Source: Noviherbaspirillum humi (GTDB lineage Bacteria; Pseudomonadota; Gammaproteobacteria; Burkholderiales; Burkholderiaceae_D). Taken from it: a DNA stretch of 64,000 bases. Under the pieces are notes generated by a model. It was given only the letters and a program-made list of their open reading frames with translations, did no database searches and was not told the DNA's origin. This document shows positions 1-8,590 of the stretch, in pieces (positions within the stretch are counted from its first letter, which is position 1; each line of letters starts with the position of its first letter). The translations under genes were made by a program, and so were the position numbers. The DNA lies in NCBI RefSeq assembly GCF_900188095.1, contig NZ_FZOT01000001.1:637025-701024 (forward strand), written 5' to 3'.

Positions 1-594
1 CAACAGTTCGGCTTCGTAATCATTGACCGCCACGTAGGTGGCGAGTTCAATGAAGTGCGTCAACTCGGTGCCGCTGAACATCGGCAGGCCCTGGCCCGGA
101 TCGAAGATGAAGGGCACGCCGCCCGATGCGCAGTCTTCCGCATGCTGCACCATGCCTTCGCGGCCATCCGGCGCAATGATGGCGATGCTGACCTTGCCGG
201 CGTCGGCGATGCGGTTCAGATGCGACTGTCCCATCGCGCCCGGATGGAAGGCGGTGATCTGGTTGCTGTCGGCATCGGTGGTGATGAAGGCCTGGGCGGT
301 GTAGGCATCGTCGATGACGCGAATGCAGCGGCGGTCGATGCCAAGCTTGTCGAGCCGGTCGGCATAGGATGCGCCGTCCTGGCCGAGCGTCGCCATGATG
401 AGCGGCTCGCCGCCGAGCAGCTTCAGGTTGTAGGCGATATTGCCGGCGCAGCCGCCGAACTCGCGGCGCATCTCCGGCACCAGGAAGGCGACATTGATTT
501 TATGAAGCTGGTCCGCGAGCAGGGCTTCGGAGAAGCGGCCCTGGAAGGACATGATGGAGTCGTAGGCGAGTGAGCCGCAAATGAGGGAGGTCAT
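1..594 (-). CDS. PfkB-family carbohydrate/adenosine kinase (3' part missing)
   Basis: The window edge cuts this gene; 198 N-terminal codons are visible, starting at an ATG read on the minus strand at 594. The protein opens MTSLICGSLAYDSIM and carries a Gly/Asn-rich stretch (EFGGCAGNIAYNLKLLGG) typical of the N-terminal signature of PfkB sugar and nucleoside kinases, followed by a Rossmann-like core with DPGQGLPMF. The catalytic GAGD signature would lie beyond the edge, so activity cannot be judged. Family members phosphorylate ribose, fructose or adenosine with ATP in the cytoplasm; adenosine kinase-like annotation is common for this gene next to the DUF3426 gene, but the substrate is an inference. 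Confidence 0.8.
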   Translation of the reverse strand, partial: MTSLICGSLAYDSIMSFQGRFSEALLADQLHKINVAFLVPEMRREFGGCAGNIAYNLKLLGGEPLIMATLGQDGASYADRLDKLGIDRRCIRVIDDAYTAQAFITTDADSNQITAFHPGAMGQSHLNRIADAGKVSIAIIAPDGREGMVQHAEDCASGGVPFIFDPGQGLPMFSGTELTHFIELATYVAVNDYEAELL

Positions 595-647
595 GGGTCA
601 GCGTGTCGGGTTGGTGGTTGAATCGCGGCTGCGTGATGGCCGCGGGG

Positions 648-1898
648 TCAGGGGTAGAACAGGTAAACCTGGTAGCCGGAAGGCTGCAGCTGCGAGACTT
701 CGAACACCAGCCGCACCGCCTGCTCCGAGCGCGCGGCGAAGCCGTTTTCCGCGCCCTGGCCCCGCGGCAGATATTCCCTGGGACCGAAAACCCGGCGGGC
801 GACCGGCTTGCCATCCGCATCGCTCAGGTTCAGCTCGAGATGCGGCCAGGCTTGCGGCGTACCGCTCTGGTTGCGCAGCATGCCTGTAAAAACATAGGCA
901 TGGCTGTCGGCATTCTGTGTCTGCAGTTCGCCCGATTCGATGACGAGGGCATCGATCTGCGCCGGCAGCTCGATGCGGCAGCCGAGCAGCGCGCAGGCGC
1001 CCGACAGTGCCGGCGCCATCTGCGGCATGCGAGCGGCAAGCTGATTGCGGAACAGGGCGATGAGCTGCGCGGCGAGGGCCAGCAGCAGCAGCAGGCTGCC
1101 TAGCCAAAGTATGACCCGGGTCAGCCGGCCGAAGCGCTGCTTGCGCCGCGCCTGCACGACGAAGCTGGGTTCGTCGTAGCCCGGTTCCGCATTGGCTGCG
1201 GTATCGGTCGCCGCCGGCGCCGCCAGCGGTGCTCGTTCCCGGTCGGCCCCGGGCGACGGCCGACCCACGCTCTCATCGGCGGTGGCTGCTAGATCGCCGA
1301 ATGTATTCTCTTCCCGCTGTTCGACGATATCCGTCGGCGGATCCGTTTCCCGGAAGGGTTCGAGGTTGAGTTCGATGGGCTCGTCTTCAGGCGCGGCAAG
1401 TGCCTGCGGCAGATCGTCTTCCAGCGGAGGCAAGGGGGCTGCCGGGCGGATGTCGAGTACGGTGCGTCCGGGCGGCTCCTGCGGGGCGGCGACAGGATCA
1501 GGATGAGCGTCATGCGTCTCGCTGGGCGAGATGAGGAGTGAAGAAAGATCCGGCGCATCCGCCGCCATTTCACGGCCGGCTTGCGCGGCGGAGGTGGATG
1601 GACTGCCATCCGTCGTGGATTGCGCCGGCGCCTTCTCCGGCGCTTCGGCGGCTTCGGCATCTGGCGCTGCTTGCATGGCGGGTTGCGACGCCTCGGGCGC
1701 GGGAGGCGCCGCATCCATCGAAGGCGCAATCGGAGAGGCATCTTTGACCGCTGCCTCTTCCGGCCGGAGCAAGTTCTCGATGCCGTTGAAGATCTGCTTG
1801 CACGTGCCGCACCGTACCAGGCCGGCGCGCAGCTTCAACTGGTCATGGGCGACCCTGAATGTCGTATGGCAATGCGGACACCGGGTTGCGAGCGCCAT
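648..1898 (-). CDS. Zinc-ribbon membrane protein, DUF3426 family
   Basis: A 416-residue protein with an N-terminal MJ0042-type zinc ribbon (Cys7, Cys10, Cys30, Cys33). A long Ala/Pro/Glu-rich low-complexity linker covers about residues 46-245. One transmembrane helix spans about 262-284. The C-terminal domain (about 300-416) contains the LRNQSG and WPHLELNLSD stretches typical of DUF3426. Topology should be cytoplasmic zinc ribbon, single membrane span and periplasmic domain. The family has no established function. It follows prmA with a 6-base gap and is probably cotranscribed with it. Confidence 0.85.
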   Translation of the reverse strand: MALATRCPHCHTTFRVAHDQLKLRAGLVRCGTCKQIFNGIENLLRPEEAAVKDASPIAPSMDAAPPAPEASQPAMQAAPDAEAAEAPEKAPAQSTTDGSPSTSAAQAGREMAADAPDLSSLLISPSETHDAHPDPVAAPQEPPGRTVLDIRPAAPLPPLEDDLPQALAAPEDEPIELNLEPFRETDPPTDIVEQREENTFGDLAATADESVGRPSPGADRERAPLAAPAATDTAANAEPGYDEPSFVVQARRKQRFGRLTRVILWLGSLLLLLALAAQLIALFRNQLAARMPQMAPALSGACALLGCRIELPAQIDALVIESGELQTQNADSHAYVFTGMLRNQSGTPQAWPHLELNLSDADGKPVARRVFGPREYLPRGQGAENGFAARSEQAVRLVFEVSQLQPSGYQVYLFYP

Positions 1899-1904
1899 GC
1901 CTGG

Positions 1905-2819
1905 TTATTGGGAAGATGAGCGCTGGCCGCTCAGCGCGACCCAGCCGTCATGCTCGGCCCAGACCGACAGGGCGATGAAGGGCGCATAGGCTGCCGCCAC
2001 CTCGTCCGCCTGACGCGAAAGGATGCCTGACAGAACCAGCCGGCCGCCAGGTGCGACGCGCGACGACAGCATCGGCGCCATCAGCTTGAGCGGGCTGGAC
2101 AGGATGTTGGCCACCACCACGTCATAGGTTTCCGGCTGCGCGCCGCCGCCGAATTCCTCCGGCAGGAAGTAAGCGATGTCGCAGCCGTTGCGTTCGCTGT
2201 TGTAGCGCGCCGATTCGATCGCCTGCGGGTCGATGTCCACCCCATACACAGGAGAGGCGCCCAGCTTCTTCGCCACCATGGCGAGGATGCCGGAGCCGCA
2301 GCCATAGTCCAGCACCGACAGGCCTTGCGGCGCGTTGGCCTCGAGCCATTCCATGCAGAGGCGGGTGGTGGGATGGCTGCCGGTGCCAAATGCCAAGCCG
2401 GGGTCCAGTTCCAGAATCAGCCCCGCAGGATCGGGCGCATCGTGCCAGCTCGGCACCACCCAGATGTTCTTGCCGATATGGATGGGCTCGAACTGGGATT
2501 GCGTCAGGCGCACCCAGTCCTGCTCCTCGACCTTGCGCAGCACGAAGTCCGGCACCTGCGCCAGGCCGATGGCCTCGGCAGCCTCTGCCACCAGCGCCGC
2601 ATGCTCGGCGTCTTCCGCCGCCAGCGCGATGACCCGGCTGTGGTCCCACGCTGCCTCGGTCGGCTCCATGCCGGGTTCGCCGAACAGCGGCCGCTCGGCG
2701 TCGGTGCCTTCATCGGCATCCTCAACCGATACCGACAGGGCGCCGCTCTCCATCAGCGCATCGGAAAGGGCCTCGGCCTGTTCGCGGGCGACGTTGATGA
2801 CGATTTCTGTCCAGCTCAT
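1905..2819 (-). CDS. prmA: Ribosomal protein L11 methyltransferase
   Basis: This 304-residue protein has the normal family length. It uses S-adenosylmethionine to trimethylate ribosomal protein L11. The family hallmarks are visible: FGTGSHPTT at 144-152, a SAM-binding motif LDYGCGSG at about 170-177, and [10 protein letters not shown] as the catalytic NI(L)-type loop. The N-terminal half is the L11-recognition domain, which is unusually acidic here (DADEGTDAE). It lies between accC and the DUF3426 gene on the same strand, the usual betaproteobacterial order, and is probably part of the aroQ-accBC operon. Confidence 0.95.
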   Translation of the reverse strand: MSWTEIVINVAREQAEALSDALMESGALSVSVEDADEGTDAERPLFGEPGMEPTEAAWDHSRVIALAAEDAEHAALVAEAAEAIGLAQVPDFVLRKVEEQDWVRLTQSQFEPIHIGKNIWVVPSWHDAPDPAGLILELDPGLAFGTGSHPTTRLCMEWLEANAPQGLSVLDYGCGSGILAMVAKKLGASPVYGVDIDPQAIESARYNSERNGCDIAYFLPEEFGGGAQPETYDVVVANILSSPLKLMAPMLSSRVAPGGRLVLSGILSRQADEVAAAYAPFIALSVWAEHDGWVALSGQRSSSQ

Positions 2820-2865
2820 GAAGGATGCCTCGTGACGAGCGTTGATAATGCTGCGACCGGGCGCA

Positions 2866-4212
2866 TCAGGCTTTGTTCGCCAGCTTCTGTTCCAGATAAT
2901 GGATGTTGGTGCCGCCTTCGATGAAGCGGGCGTCCACCATCAGCTCGCGATGCAGCGGGATGTTGGTCAGGATGCCTTCGACCACCATTTCCGACAGCGC
3001 GATCTGCATGCGGCGGATCGCCTGGTCGCGGTTGGCGCCGTAGGCGATGACCTTGCCTACCATGGAATCGTAGGTCGGCGGCACGAAGTAGCCGGCATAG
3101 GCATGCGAATCGACGCGGATGCCGGGGCCGCCGGGCGGATGCCAGGAAACAATGCGGCCGGGCGACGGCGTGAACTTGAATGGATCCTCGGCGTTGATGC
3201 GGCACTCGATCGCGTGGCCGGTCAGCTCGATGTCGCGCTGCTTGAAGCGCAGCTTCTCGCCGGCGGCGACGCGGATCTGTTCCTGCACCAGGTCGACGCC
3301 GGTGATCATCTCGGTCACCGGATGCTCCACCTGGATGCGGGTATTCATCTCGATGAAGTAGAACTCGCCGTTCTCATAGAGGAATTCGAAGGTGCCGGCG
3401 CCGCGATAGCCGATCTTGCGGCAGGCTTCGGCGCAGCGCTCGCCGATGCGCTCGATGAGCTTGCGCGGGATGCCGGGCGCGGGCGCTTCCTCGATCACCT
3501 TCTGGTGGCGGCGCTGCATGGAGCAGTCGCGCTCGCCGAGCCAGATGGCGTTCTTGAATTCGTCGGCCAGCACCTGGATCTCCACGTGACGCGGATTCTC
3601 CAGGTACTTCTCCATGTAAACCTCGGGATTGCCGAAAGCGGTGCCGGCCTCGGTCCGGGTCATGGTCACCGCATTGAGCAGCGCGGCTTCGGTATGGACC
3701 ACGCGCATGCCGCGTCCCCCGCCGCCGCCGGCCGCCTTGATGATGACGGGATAGCCGATCTTGCGCGCAATGCGCACGATTTCCTTCGGATCTTCCGGTA
3801 GGGCGCCCTCGGAGCCAGGAACGCAGGGCACGCCGGCCTTGATCATCGCCTGCTTGGCCGAGACCTTGTCGCCCATCAGGCGGATCGATTCGGGACGCGG
3901 GCCGATGAAGACGAAGCCGGATTTTTCGACGCGCTCGCCGAAGTCGGCATTCTCGGAGAGGAAACCGTAGCCCGGGTGGATGGCTTCGGCATCGGTGACT
4001 TCGGCGGCGCTGATGATGGCCGGCATGTTCAGATAGCTGAGCGCCGACGGAGCGGGTCCGATGCAGACCGATTCATCGGCCAGCTTGACATACTTGGCTT
4101 CGCGATCCGCTTCCGAGTGGACGACCACGGTCTTGATGCCCATCTCGCGGCAGGCGCGCTGGATGCGCAGGGCGATTTCACCGCGATTGGCAATGAGAAT
4201 TTTTTCAAACAT
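2866..4212 (-). CDS. accC: Biotin carboxylase subunit of acetyl-CoA carboxylase
   Basis: A 448-residue ATP-grasp enzyme that carboxylates the biotin carried by AccB with bicarbonate and ATP, the first half-reaction of fatty acid synthesis. It starts [17 protein letters not shown], the biotin carboxylase N-terminal signature. It has the glycine-rich ATP loop [10 protein letters not shown] (about 160-169) and the active-site segment [14 protein letters not shown] near residue 290. Length matches the family, so it is the stand-alone subunit and not a fused carboxylase. accB is 103 bases upstream on the same strand and prmA follows. Confidence 0.97.
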   Translation of the reverse strand: MFEKILIANRGEIALRIQRACREMGIKTVVVHSEADREAKYVKLADESVCIGPAPSALSYLNMPAIISAAEVTDAEAIHPGYGFLSENADFGERVEKSGFVFIGPRPESIRLMGDKVSAKQAMIKAGVPCVPGSEGALPEDPKEIVRIARKIGYPVIIKAAGGGGGRGMRVVHTEAALLNAVTMTRTEAGTAFGNPEVYMEKYLENPRHVEIQVLADEFKNAIWLGERDCSMQRRHQKVIEEAPAPGIPRKLIERIGERCAEACRKIGYRGAGTFEFLYENGEFYFIEMNTRIQVEHPVTEMITGVDLVQEQIRVAAGEKLRFKQRDIELTGHAIECRINAEDPFKFTPSPGRIVSWHPPGGPGIRVDSHAYAGYFVPPTYDSMVGKVIAYGANRDQAIRRMQIALSEMVVEGILTNIPLHRELMVDARFIEGGTNIHYLEQKLANKA

Positions 4213-4315
4213 AAGTGATGAGTACGGCAGGCTGAAACGTTAAGGGGCCGCGGAGGCGCGCCCAAGGAAGCGCTCAAAGGCGCCACGGCGGGCGCGAACG
4301 GGATCGCGCGCCGGT

Positions 4316-4777
4316 TTAGCCAATGATGAACAGCGGCTGGCCGAACTCGACCGGCTGTCCGTTTTCCACCAGGATTTCCTTGATCACGCCAGAGGCGTCG
4401 GCGTCGATTTCATTCAGCAGCTTCATCGCCTCGATGATGCACAGGGTGTCGCCTTCCTTGACGGTGCTGCCGACCTCGACGAACGCCGGGCTGCCCGGAG
4501 CGGAAGCGCGGTAGAAGGTGCCGACCATTGGCGACTTGACGACATGGCCTTGCGGTTCGGCGGGCGCGGCGGGTGCCGGCGCCGCGATGGCGGCTGGCGC
4601 CACAGGAGCAGAAGCAGCCTGCGGCAGCGCTTGCGGCTGCATCATGACAACCTGACCCGCTGCGCCAGCGGAGGATTTGACGATCCTGACCTTGCTTTCG
4701 CCTTCCGTGACTTCCAGCTCAGCGATATCCGATTCGGCGACCAAGTCGATCAAGGTCTTGAGTTTGCGTAAATCCAT
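4316..4777 (-). CDS. accB: Biotin carboxyl carrier protein of acetyl-CoA carboxylase
   Basis: A 153-residue carrier protein. The N-terminal domain (about 1-45) is followed by a flexible Ala/Pro-rich linker (about 50-78) and a biotinyl domain. The EAMKL motif lies at 116-120, so Lys119 should be the biotinylated residue. The motif reads AMKLLNEI rather than the commoner AMKMMNEI, a conservative change. The carrier shuttles biotin between AccC (next gene) and the carboxyltransferase, whose genes are not in the window. Confidence 0.96.
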   Translation of the reverse strand: MDLRKLKTLIDLVAESDIAELEVTEGESKVRIVKSSAGAAGQVVMMQPQALPQAASAPVAPAAIAAPAPAAPAEPQGHVVKSPMVGTFYRASAPGSPAFVEVGSTVKEGDTLCIIEAMKLLNEIDADASGVIKEILVENGQPVEFGQPLFIIG

Positions 4778-4856
4778 GAAAGATCCTCAGAAATGAGTGG
4801 TGATGCAATCGATTCGATTGCCGCAATTATATGCGGTTGCCAAACCGACCAGAAAA

Positions 4857-5294
4857 TTACAGTTTCTTCAATGCGTATTCGATGCCGAGGCGGTAACCTT
4901 CGACGCCAAGGCCGCAGATCACGCCGGTCGCAATGCCCGACAGGTAGGAGTGGTGCCGAAATGCCTCGCGCTGATGCACGTTCGAGATATGCACTTCGAT
5001 GAACGGGATGGCGACCCCGGCCAAGGCATCGCGCAAGGCGACGCTGGTATGGGTGAGCCCAGCCGGGTTGATGACGATGGCATCCACGCCTTCCGTGCGG
5101 GCGGCGTGAATACGATCGATCAAGGCACCTTCGTGGTTGCTTTGGAAGAAGTCGAGCTCGGCGCCTGCCGCTTTTGCCTGAGCAATGGCCGCCTGTTCGA
5201 CGTCAGCCAGCGTCGTGGAGCCGTAGACGTGCGGCTCACGCGTTCCTAGCAGATTGAGATTGGGACCATTCAGCAAAAGCAGTTTTTTTGCCAT
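4857..5294 (-). CDS. aroQ: Type II 3-dehydroquinate dehydratase
   Basis: A 145-residue enzyme of the shikimate pathway that dehydrates 3-dehydroquinate to 3-dehydroshikimate. The start [17 protein letters not shown] is chosen because the family begins its first strand here; an in-frame ATG 45 bases upstream (5339) would add an unconserved tail. Key residues are present: Arg19 and catalytic Tyr24 in GTREPHVYG, Asn76/Pro77 in [10 protein letters not shown], and His102 in EVHISN. It is the type II dodecameric form. It precedes accB on the same strand, a common proteobacterial arrangement. Confidence 0.95.
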   Translation of the reverse strand: MAKKLLLLNGPNLNLLGTREPHVYGSTTLADVEQAAIAQAKAAGAELDFFQSNHEGALIDRIHAARTEGVDAIVINPAGLTHTSVALRDALAGVAIPFIEVHISNVHQREAFRHHSYLSGIATGVICGLGVEGYRLGIEYALKKL

Positions 5295-5371
5295 GGAGAT
5301 AAAACTCCGTTTGACGACGATGGCGCATTTTGCCGTCAAATGATGATGATTGGCAAGAAAAAATGACCTTT

Positions 5372-5896
5372 TTATGAAAGCTTCTGCAAATCCCGGCGGA
5401 GTTCGTCAAGTTTCAGCCGTCCGAGGTAGCTCTTCTTGACGGTGCCATCGCGGCCTATCAGGACGGTGTAAGGCAGGCCGCCCGCCTTGTTGCCGAACTG
5501 GCGGGACAGCTCCGTGCCGGTCATGCCGGCGACATAGAGAGGATAACCGATCCGGTACTTTTCGGAAAACTGGGCGATATTGGTTGGCGAATCGATGCCG
5601 ATGCCGATGATCTCGAACCGGTTCTTGTCGAGCTCCTGGTGCAGCGCTGAAAGCTCCGGCATTTCATCGACGCAGGGCACGCACCACGTTGCCCAGAAAT
5701 TCACCACCACGGCCTTGCCTTTCAGGCCAGCCAATGCCTGCTGCTGTCCCTTCGGGTCCGGCATGGACTGGGCATACAGGTTGGCCACGGCACTGTCGGC
5801 CGCGGCGGCAGGCTCGGTATGGCGGCTGGCCAGCAGGGCGCCGCCGCCCGCGAACAGCAGCCCGACGAACAGAAAGGCGAGGGTGTTTTTCTTCAT
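5372..5896 (-). CDS. TlpA-like membrane-anchored thioredoxin
   Basis: A 174-residue protein with an N-terminal hydrophobic segment (about 5-24) acting as signal anchor, then a thioredoxin fold with the redox motif WCVPC (Trp71, Cys72, Cys75) and the cis-proline region GGLPYTVLI. It belongs to the TlpA/ResA group of periplasmic thiol-disulfide oxidoreductases, used for example in cytochrome c or oxidase maturation; its client is not known from the sequence. Its ATG overlaps the TGA of the preceding gene (ATGA at 5893-5896), so the two are translationally coupled. Confidence 0.88.
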   Translation of the reverse strand: MKKNTLAFLFVGLLFAGGGALLASRHTEPAAAADSAVANLYAQSMPDPKGQQQALAGLKGKAVVVNFWATWCVPCVDEMPELSALHQELDKNRFEIIGIGIDSPTNIAQFSEKYRIGYPLYVAGMTGTELSRQFGNKAGGLPYTVLIGRDGTVKKSYLGRLKLDELRRDLQKLS

Positions 5897-6516
5897 GGTG
5901 TTCCGGGAGCCTCCGACTCCTGTATCAGCTTGCGCACACTGTCGATGCCCGCGCGCTCCTGGCGACCGCCGGCCTGCTGCCTGACCGCGCCGCGCAGATC
6001 GTCGGCGGCATAGACGGAGAGATGCACGCCTTCGTTGTGCCAGAGGAAACTGATGGTTTCCACCGGCTCCGCATGCCCCTTGAAATGGGCGCGCTCCGAG
6101 ACTTCGAAATCGACGTTCTTGTTCAGCAAAAATATTTCGACATCCTTGGCGCTGTCGGTGAACAGCTGCAGATGAATGTCGGAATGGTCGCCCGCCGTGC
6201 CGTTGAGGACGGCGCCGGTCAGATAAGGGGAGAACTGGGCCATGTCTTCCATGATGCGCAGCGCCGCCCTGCGCAAAGCCAGCAGGCGCGCCGGCTGCGT
6301 GTCGCCGAAGAACAGCTCCTGGTAGGCGCGGACCTCGTCCTCGATCTGGGCGTTGTCCGGCATGACGTTGCCGCGCACCTTGGCGTTGCCGAGGATCTGC
6401 TTCACCGCCTTGCGCTTGGCGGTGGCATAGTCGGCGCCGTCTTCCGCGATCAGGCGGGCTGCCGCAGCGGCTATCTCGGCGCGCAACAGTTCGGTGTCAG
6501 AAGAATAATGACTCAT
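5893..6516 (-). CDS. Uncharacterised 207-residue protein, possible nucleotidyltransferase-like fold
   Basis: I do not recognise a named family with certainty. The protein begins MSHYSSDTELLRAEIAAAA, is helical in its first half, then has a segment TGAVLNGTAGDHSDIHLQLF followed by DVEIFLLNKNVDFEV. The G-x-(S/T)-then-D/H-S-D pattern plus a later acidic strand is reminiscent of a minimal nucleotidyltransferase fold, but the classical GS...DxD motif is not clean. Two in-frame ATGs just upstream (6525, 6528) are alternative starts. It overlaps tlpA by four bases and is divergent from mpl, sharing a 75-base promoter region. Relatives are sometimes labelled as Mur ligases; nothing in the sequence supports that. 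Confidence 0.7.
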   Translation of the reverse strand: MSHYSSDTELLRAEIAAAAARLIAEDGADYATAKRKAVKQILGNAKVRGNVMPDNAQIEDEVRAYQELFFGDTQPARLLALRRAALRIMEDMAQFSPYLTGAVLNGTAGDHSDIHLQLFTDSAKDVEIFLLNKNVDFEVSERAHFKGHAEPVETISFLWHNEGVHLSVYAADDLRGAVRQQAGGRQERAGIDSVRKLIQESEAPGTP

Positions 6517-6558
6517 GGCATTCATCATACCTTGTAAGGCGCGGCGACGCGGCTCGGG

Positions 6559-6564
6559 TAAAAT
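6559..6564 (+). promoter_or_regulatory. Putative -10 element before mpl
   Basis: TAAAAT lies 28 bases before the mpl ATG in the context GGGTAAAATCGCGC and differs from the sigma-70 consensus by one base. No convincing -35 is seen at 16-18 bases. The same GTAAAAT string precedes two other genes in the window (10597 and 36911). Confidence 0.3.
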
Positions 6565-6591
6565 CGCGCTATCTCGTTTCGACTCAGCACA

Positions 6592-7965
6592 ATGCACATC
6601 CACATTCTCGGCATTTGCGGTACCTTCATGGGCGGCCTTGCCGTCCTGGCGAAGGAAGCAGGCCACCGCGTCACCGGCTGCGATGCCAACGTCTACCCGC
6701 CCATGAGCACCCAGCTGCAGGCCCAGGGCATCGAGCTGATCGAAGGCTTCAGCCCGGACCAGGTCGCACTCAAGCCGGACCTCTTCGTCATCGGCAACGT
6801 GGTGTCGCGCGGCAATCCGCTGATGGAGGAAATCCTCAACCGCGGCCTGCCCTACGTCTCCGGACCGCAATGGATAGGCGAGCACATCCTGCAGGACAAG
6901 TGGGTGATGGCGGTGGCCGGCACCCATGGCAAGACGACCACTTCCTCCATGCTGGCCTGGATACTGGAAGAGTGCGGTTACGCGCCAGGGTTCCTGATCG
7001 GCGGCGTGCCGATGAACTTCGGCATTTCCGCGCGCCTGTCCGGCGGCAACGGCGACTCGCCTTTCTTCGTCATCGAAGCCGACGAGTACGACACCGCCTT
7101 CTTCGACAAGCGCAGCAAGTTCGTGCATTACCGGACCAAGACCGCGATCCTGAACAATCTCGAGTACGACCATGCCGACATCTTTCCCGATCTCGGCGCC
7201 ATCGAGACCCAGTTCCATCATCTCGTGCGCACCGTGCCAGGCGTCGGCCGGCTGATCGTCAACGGCCGCGAGCCGGCGCTGCAGCGGGTGCTCGCGCGCG
7301 GCTGCTGGAGCGAGAAAGAGTTCTTCGGCGCCGCCGATTCCGGCTGGACGCTGAACGAGCGTGCCGACGGCAGCTTCGACGTCATCTTCAATGGCCAATC
7401 CCAGGGCCGGGTCGAATGGAGCCTGACCGGCGAGCACAACCGGCTCAACGCCCTGGCCGCCATAGCCGCCGTGCGCCATGCCGGCGTGGCGCCGGCGCAG
7501 GCGATTGCGGCGCTGGGCAAGTTCGAGAACGTGAAGCGGCGCATGGAAGTGCGCGGCGTGGTCAAGGGCATCACCGTTTATGACGACTTCGCCCATCATC
7601 CCACTGCCATCGCCACGACCGTCGCCGGTCTGCGGCGCAAGGTTGGCTCCGCCCGCATCGTCGCCGTGCTGGAGCCGCGCTCCAACACCATGAAGCTTGG
7701 CACCATGAAGGAAGCGCTGCCGGCCAGCCTGACGGATGCCGATGTGGTGTTCGGCTATGGCGCCCGCGAAGGCAAGGATGCGCTCGGCTGGGATCTCGGC
7801 CAGGCGCTGGCGCCGCTCGGCGAGCGCGCCGCCGCCTTCGATGACATCGGCTCGCTGGTGGCGGCGATCGCCGCCCAGGCCCGCAGCGGCGACCACATTC
7901 TCGTGATGAGCAATGGCGGCTTCGGCGGCGTGCACCAGAAGATACTCGACGCGCTGGCGCGATGA
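6592..7965 (+). CDS. mpl: UDP-N-acetylmuramate:L-Ala-gamma-D-Glu-meso-DAP ligase
   Basis: A 457-residue Mur ligase family enzyme that recycles the murein tripeptide by attaching it to UDP-MurNAc with ATP. It starts MHIHILGICGTFMGG (Rossmann N-terminal domain). It has the ATP loop GTHGKTTT at 110-117, the central-domain stretch IEADEYDTAFFDKRSKF characteristic of Mpl, EHNRLNALAA, and the C-terminal YDDFAHHPTAI. MurC would attach alanine instead; the length and EADEYDTAFFD favour Mpl. The stop overlaps the start of the next gene as ATGA. Confidence 0.95.
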   Translation: MHIHILGICGTFMGGLAVLAKEAGHRVTGCDANVYPPMSTQLQAQGIELIEGFSPDQVALKPDLFVIGNVVSRGNPLMEEILNRGLPYVSGPQWIGEHILQDKWVMAVAGTHGKTTTSSMLAWILEECGYAPGFLIGGVPMNFGISARLSGGNGDSPFFVIEADEYDTAFFDKRSKFVHYRTKTAILNNLEYDHADIFPDLGAIETQFHHLVRTVPGVGRLIVNGREPALQRVLARGCWSEKEFFGAADSGWTLNERADGSFDVIFNGQSQGRVEWSLTGEHNRLNALAAIAAVRHAGVAPAQAIAALGKFENVKRRMEVRGVVKGITVYDDFAHHPTAIATTVAGLRRKVGSARIVAVLEPRSNTMKLGTMKEALPASLTDADVVFGYGAREGKDALGWDLGQALAPLGERAAAFDDIGSLVAAIAAQARSGDHILVMSNGGFGGVHQKILDALAR

Positions 7966-8543
7966 TTGTTTACCTGCACGGCTTCCGGTCATCGCCGCAA
8001 TCCTTCAAGGCGCGGCTGATCGGCCAGCGCCTGGCGGAAATCGGCCTGGCGAACAGCTATGCCTGCCCGCAGCTGCCGGCTTCGCCGCAAGCGGCGATCG
8101 CCCTGGCGCGGGAGTGCATGACCGGCAAGCCGGCGCAGGAAGTCACGCTGATCGGCTCCTCGCTCGGCGGCTATTACGCCACCTGGCTGGCGGAACAGAC
8201 GGGGTGCCGCGCTGTCCTATTGAACCCCGCAGTGCGGCCGCCGCGCGACCTGGAAAAATACGTCGGCGTCACCACCGCCTATCATTCCGGCGAGCCGTTC
8301 GAATTCAAGCGCGAGCATGTGGATGAACTGAAGGCGCTGGCGGTCGAGCGCATCACCCGGCCGGAACGCTATTTCCTGATCGCCGCCACCGGCGACGAAG
8401 TGCTCGACTGGCGCGAGATGACGGCGCATTACCCGGGCGCGCGCCAGCAGGTTATCCAGGGCAGCGACCACGGCCTGTCCGACTTCGCCGCCTACCAGGA
8501 CGACGTCCTCGCATTCTGCGGCATCCGCCTGCCGCAGTCCTGA
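7962..8543 (+). CDS. YqiA-like alpha/beta-hydrolase esterase
   Basis: A 193-residue alpha/beta-hydrolase of the UPF0227/YqiA type. It begins MIVYLHGFRSSPQSFKA, has the nucleophile elbow GSSLGG (Ser67), an acid in AATGDEVLDW, and a histidine in GSDHGLSDF near the C-terminus, completing a plausible catalytic triad. YqiA has broad acyl-ester hydrolase activity; the physiological substrate is unknown. It is translationally coupled to mpl by a four-base overlap, and an RNase II-family gene follows. Confidence 0.85.
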   Translation: MIVYLHGFRSSPQSFKARLIGQRLAEIGLANSYACPQLPASPQAAIALARECMTGKPAQEVTLIGSSLGGYYATWLAEQTGCRAVLLNPAVRPPRDLEKYVGVTTAYHSGEPFEFKREHVDELKALAVERITRPERYFLIAATGDEVLDWREMTAHYPGARQQVIQGSDHGLSDFAAYQDDVLAFCGIRLPQS

Positions 8544-8590
8544 CGGCTGCCAGCGGCTGCTGCTGCCATCCATCAACAAGTGATTTATCG

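Noticed and set aside
6517..7992. Upstream extension of the 207-residue minus-strand protein through mpl
   Set aside because: The frame stays open only because it is antisense to mpl; the conserved-looking part begins at the ATG near 6516.
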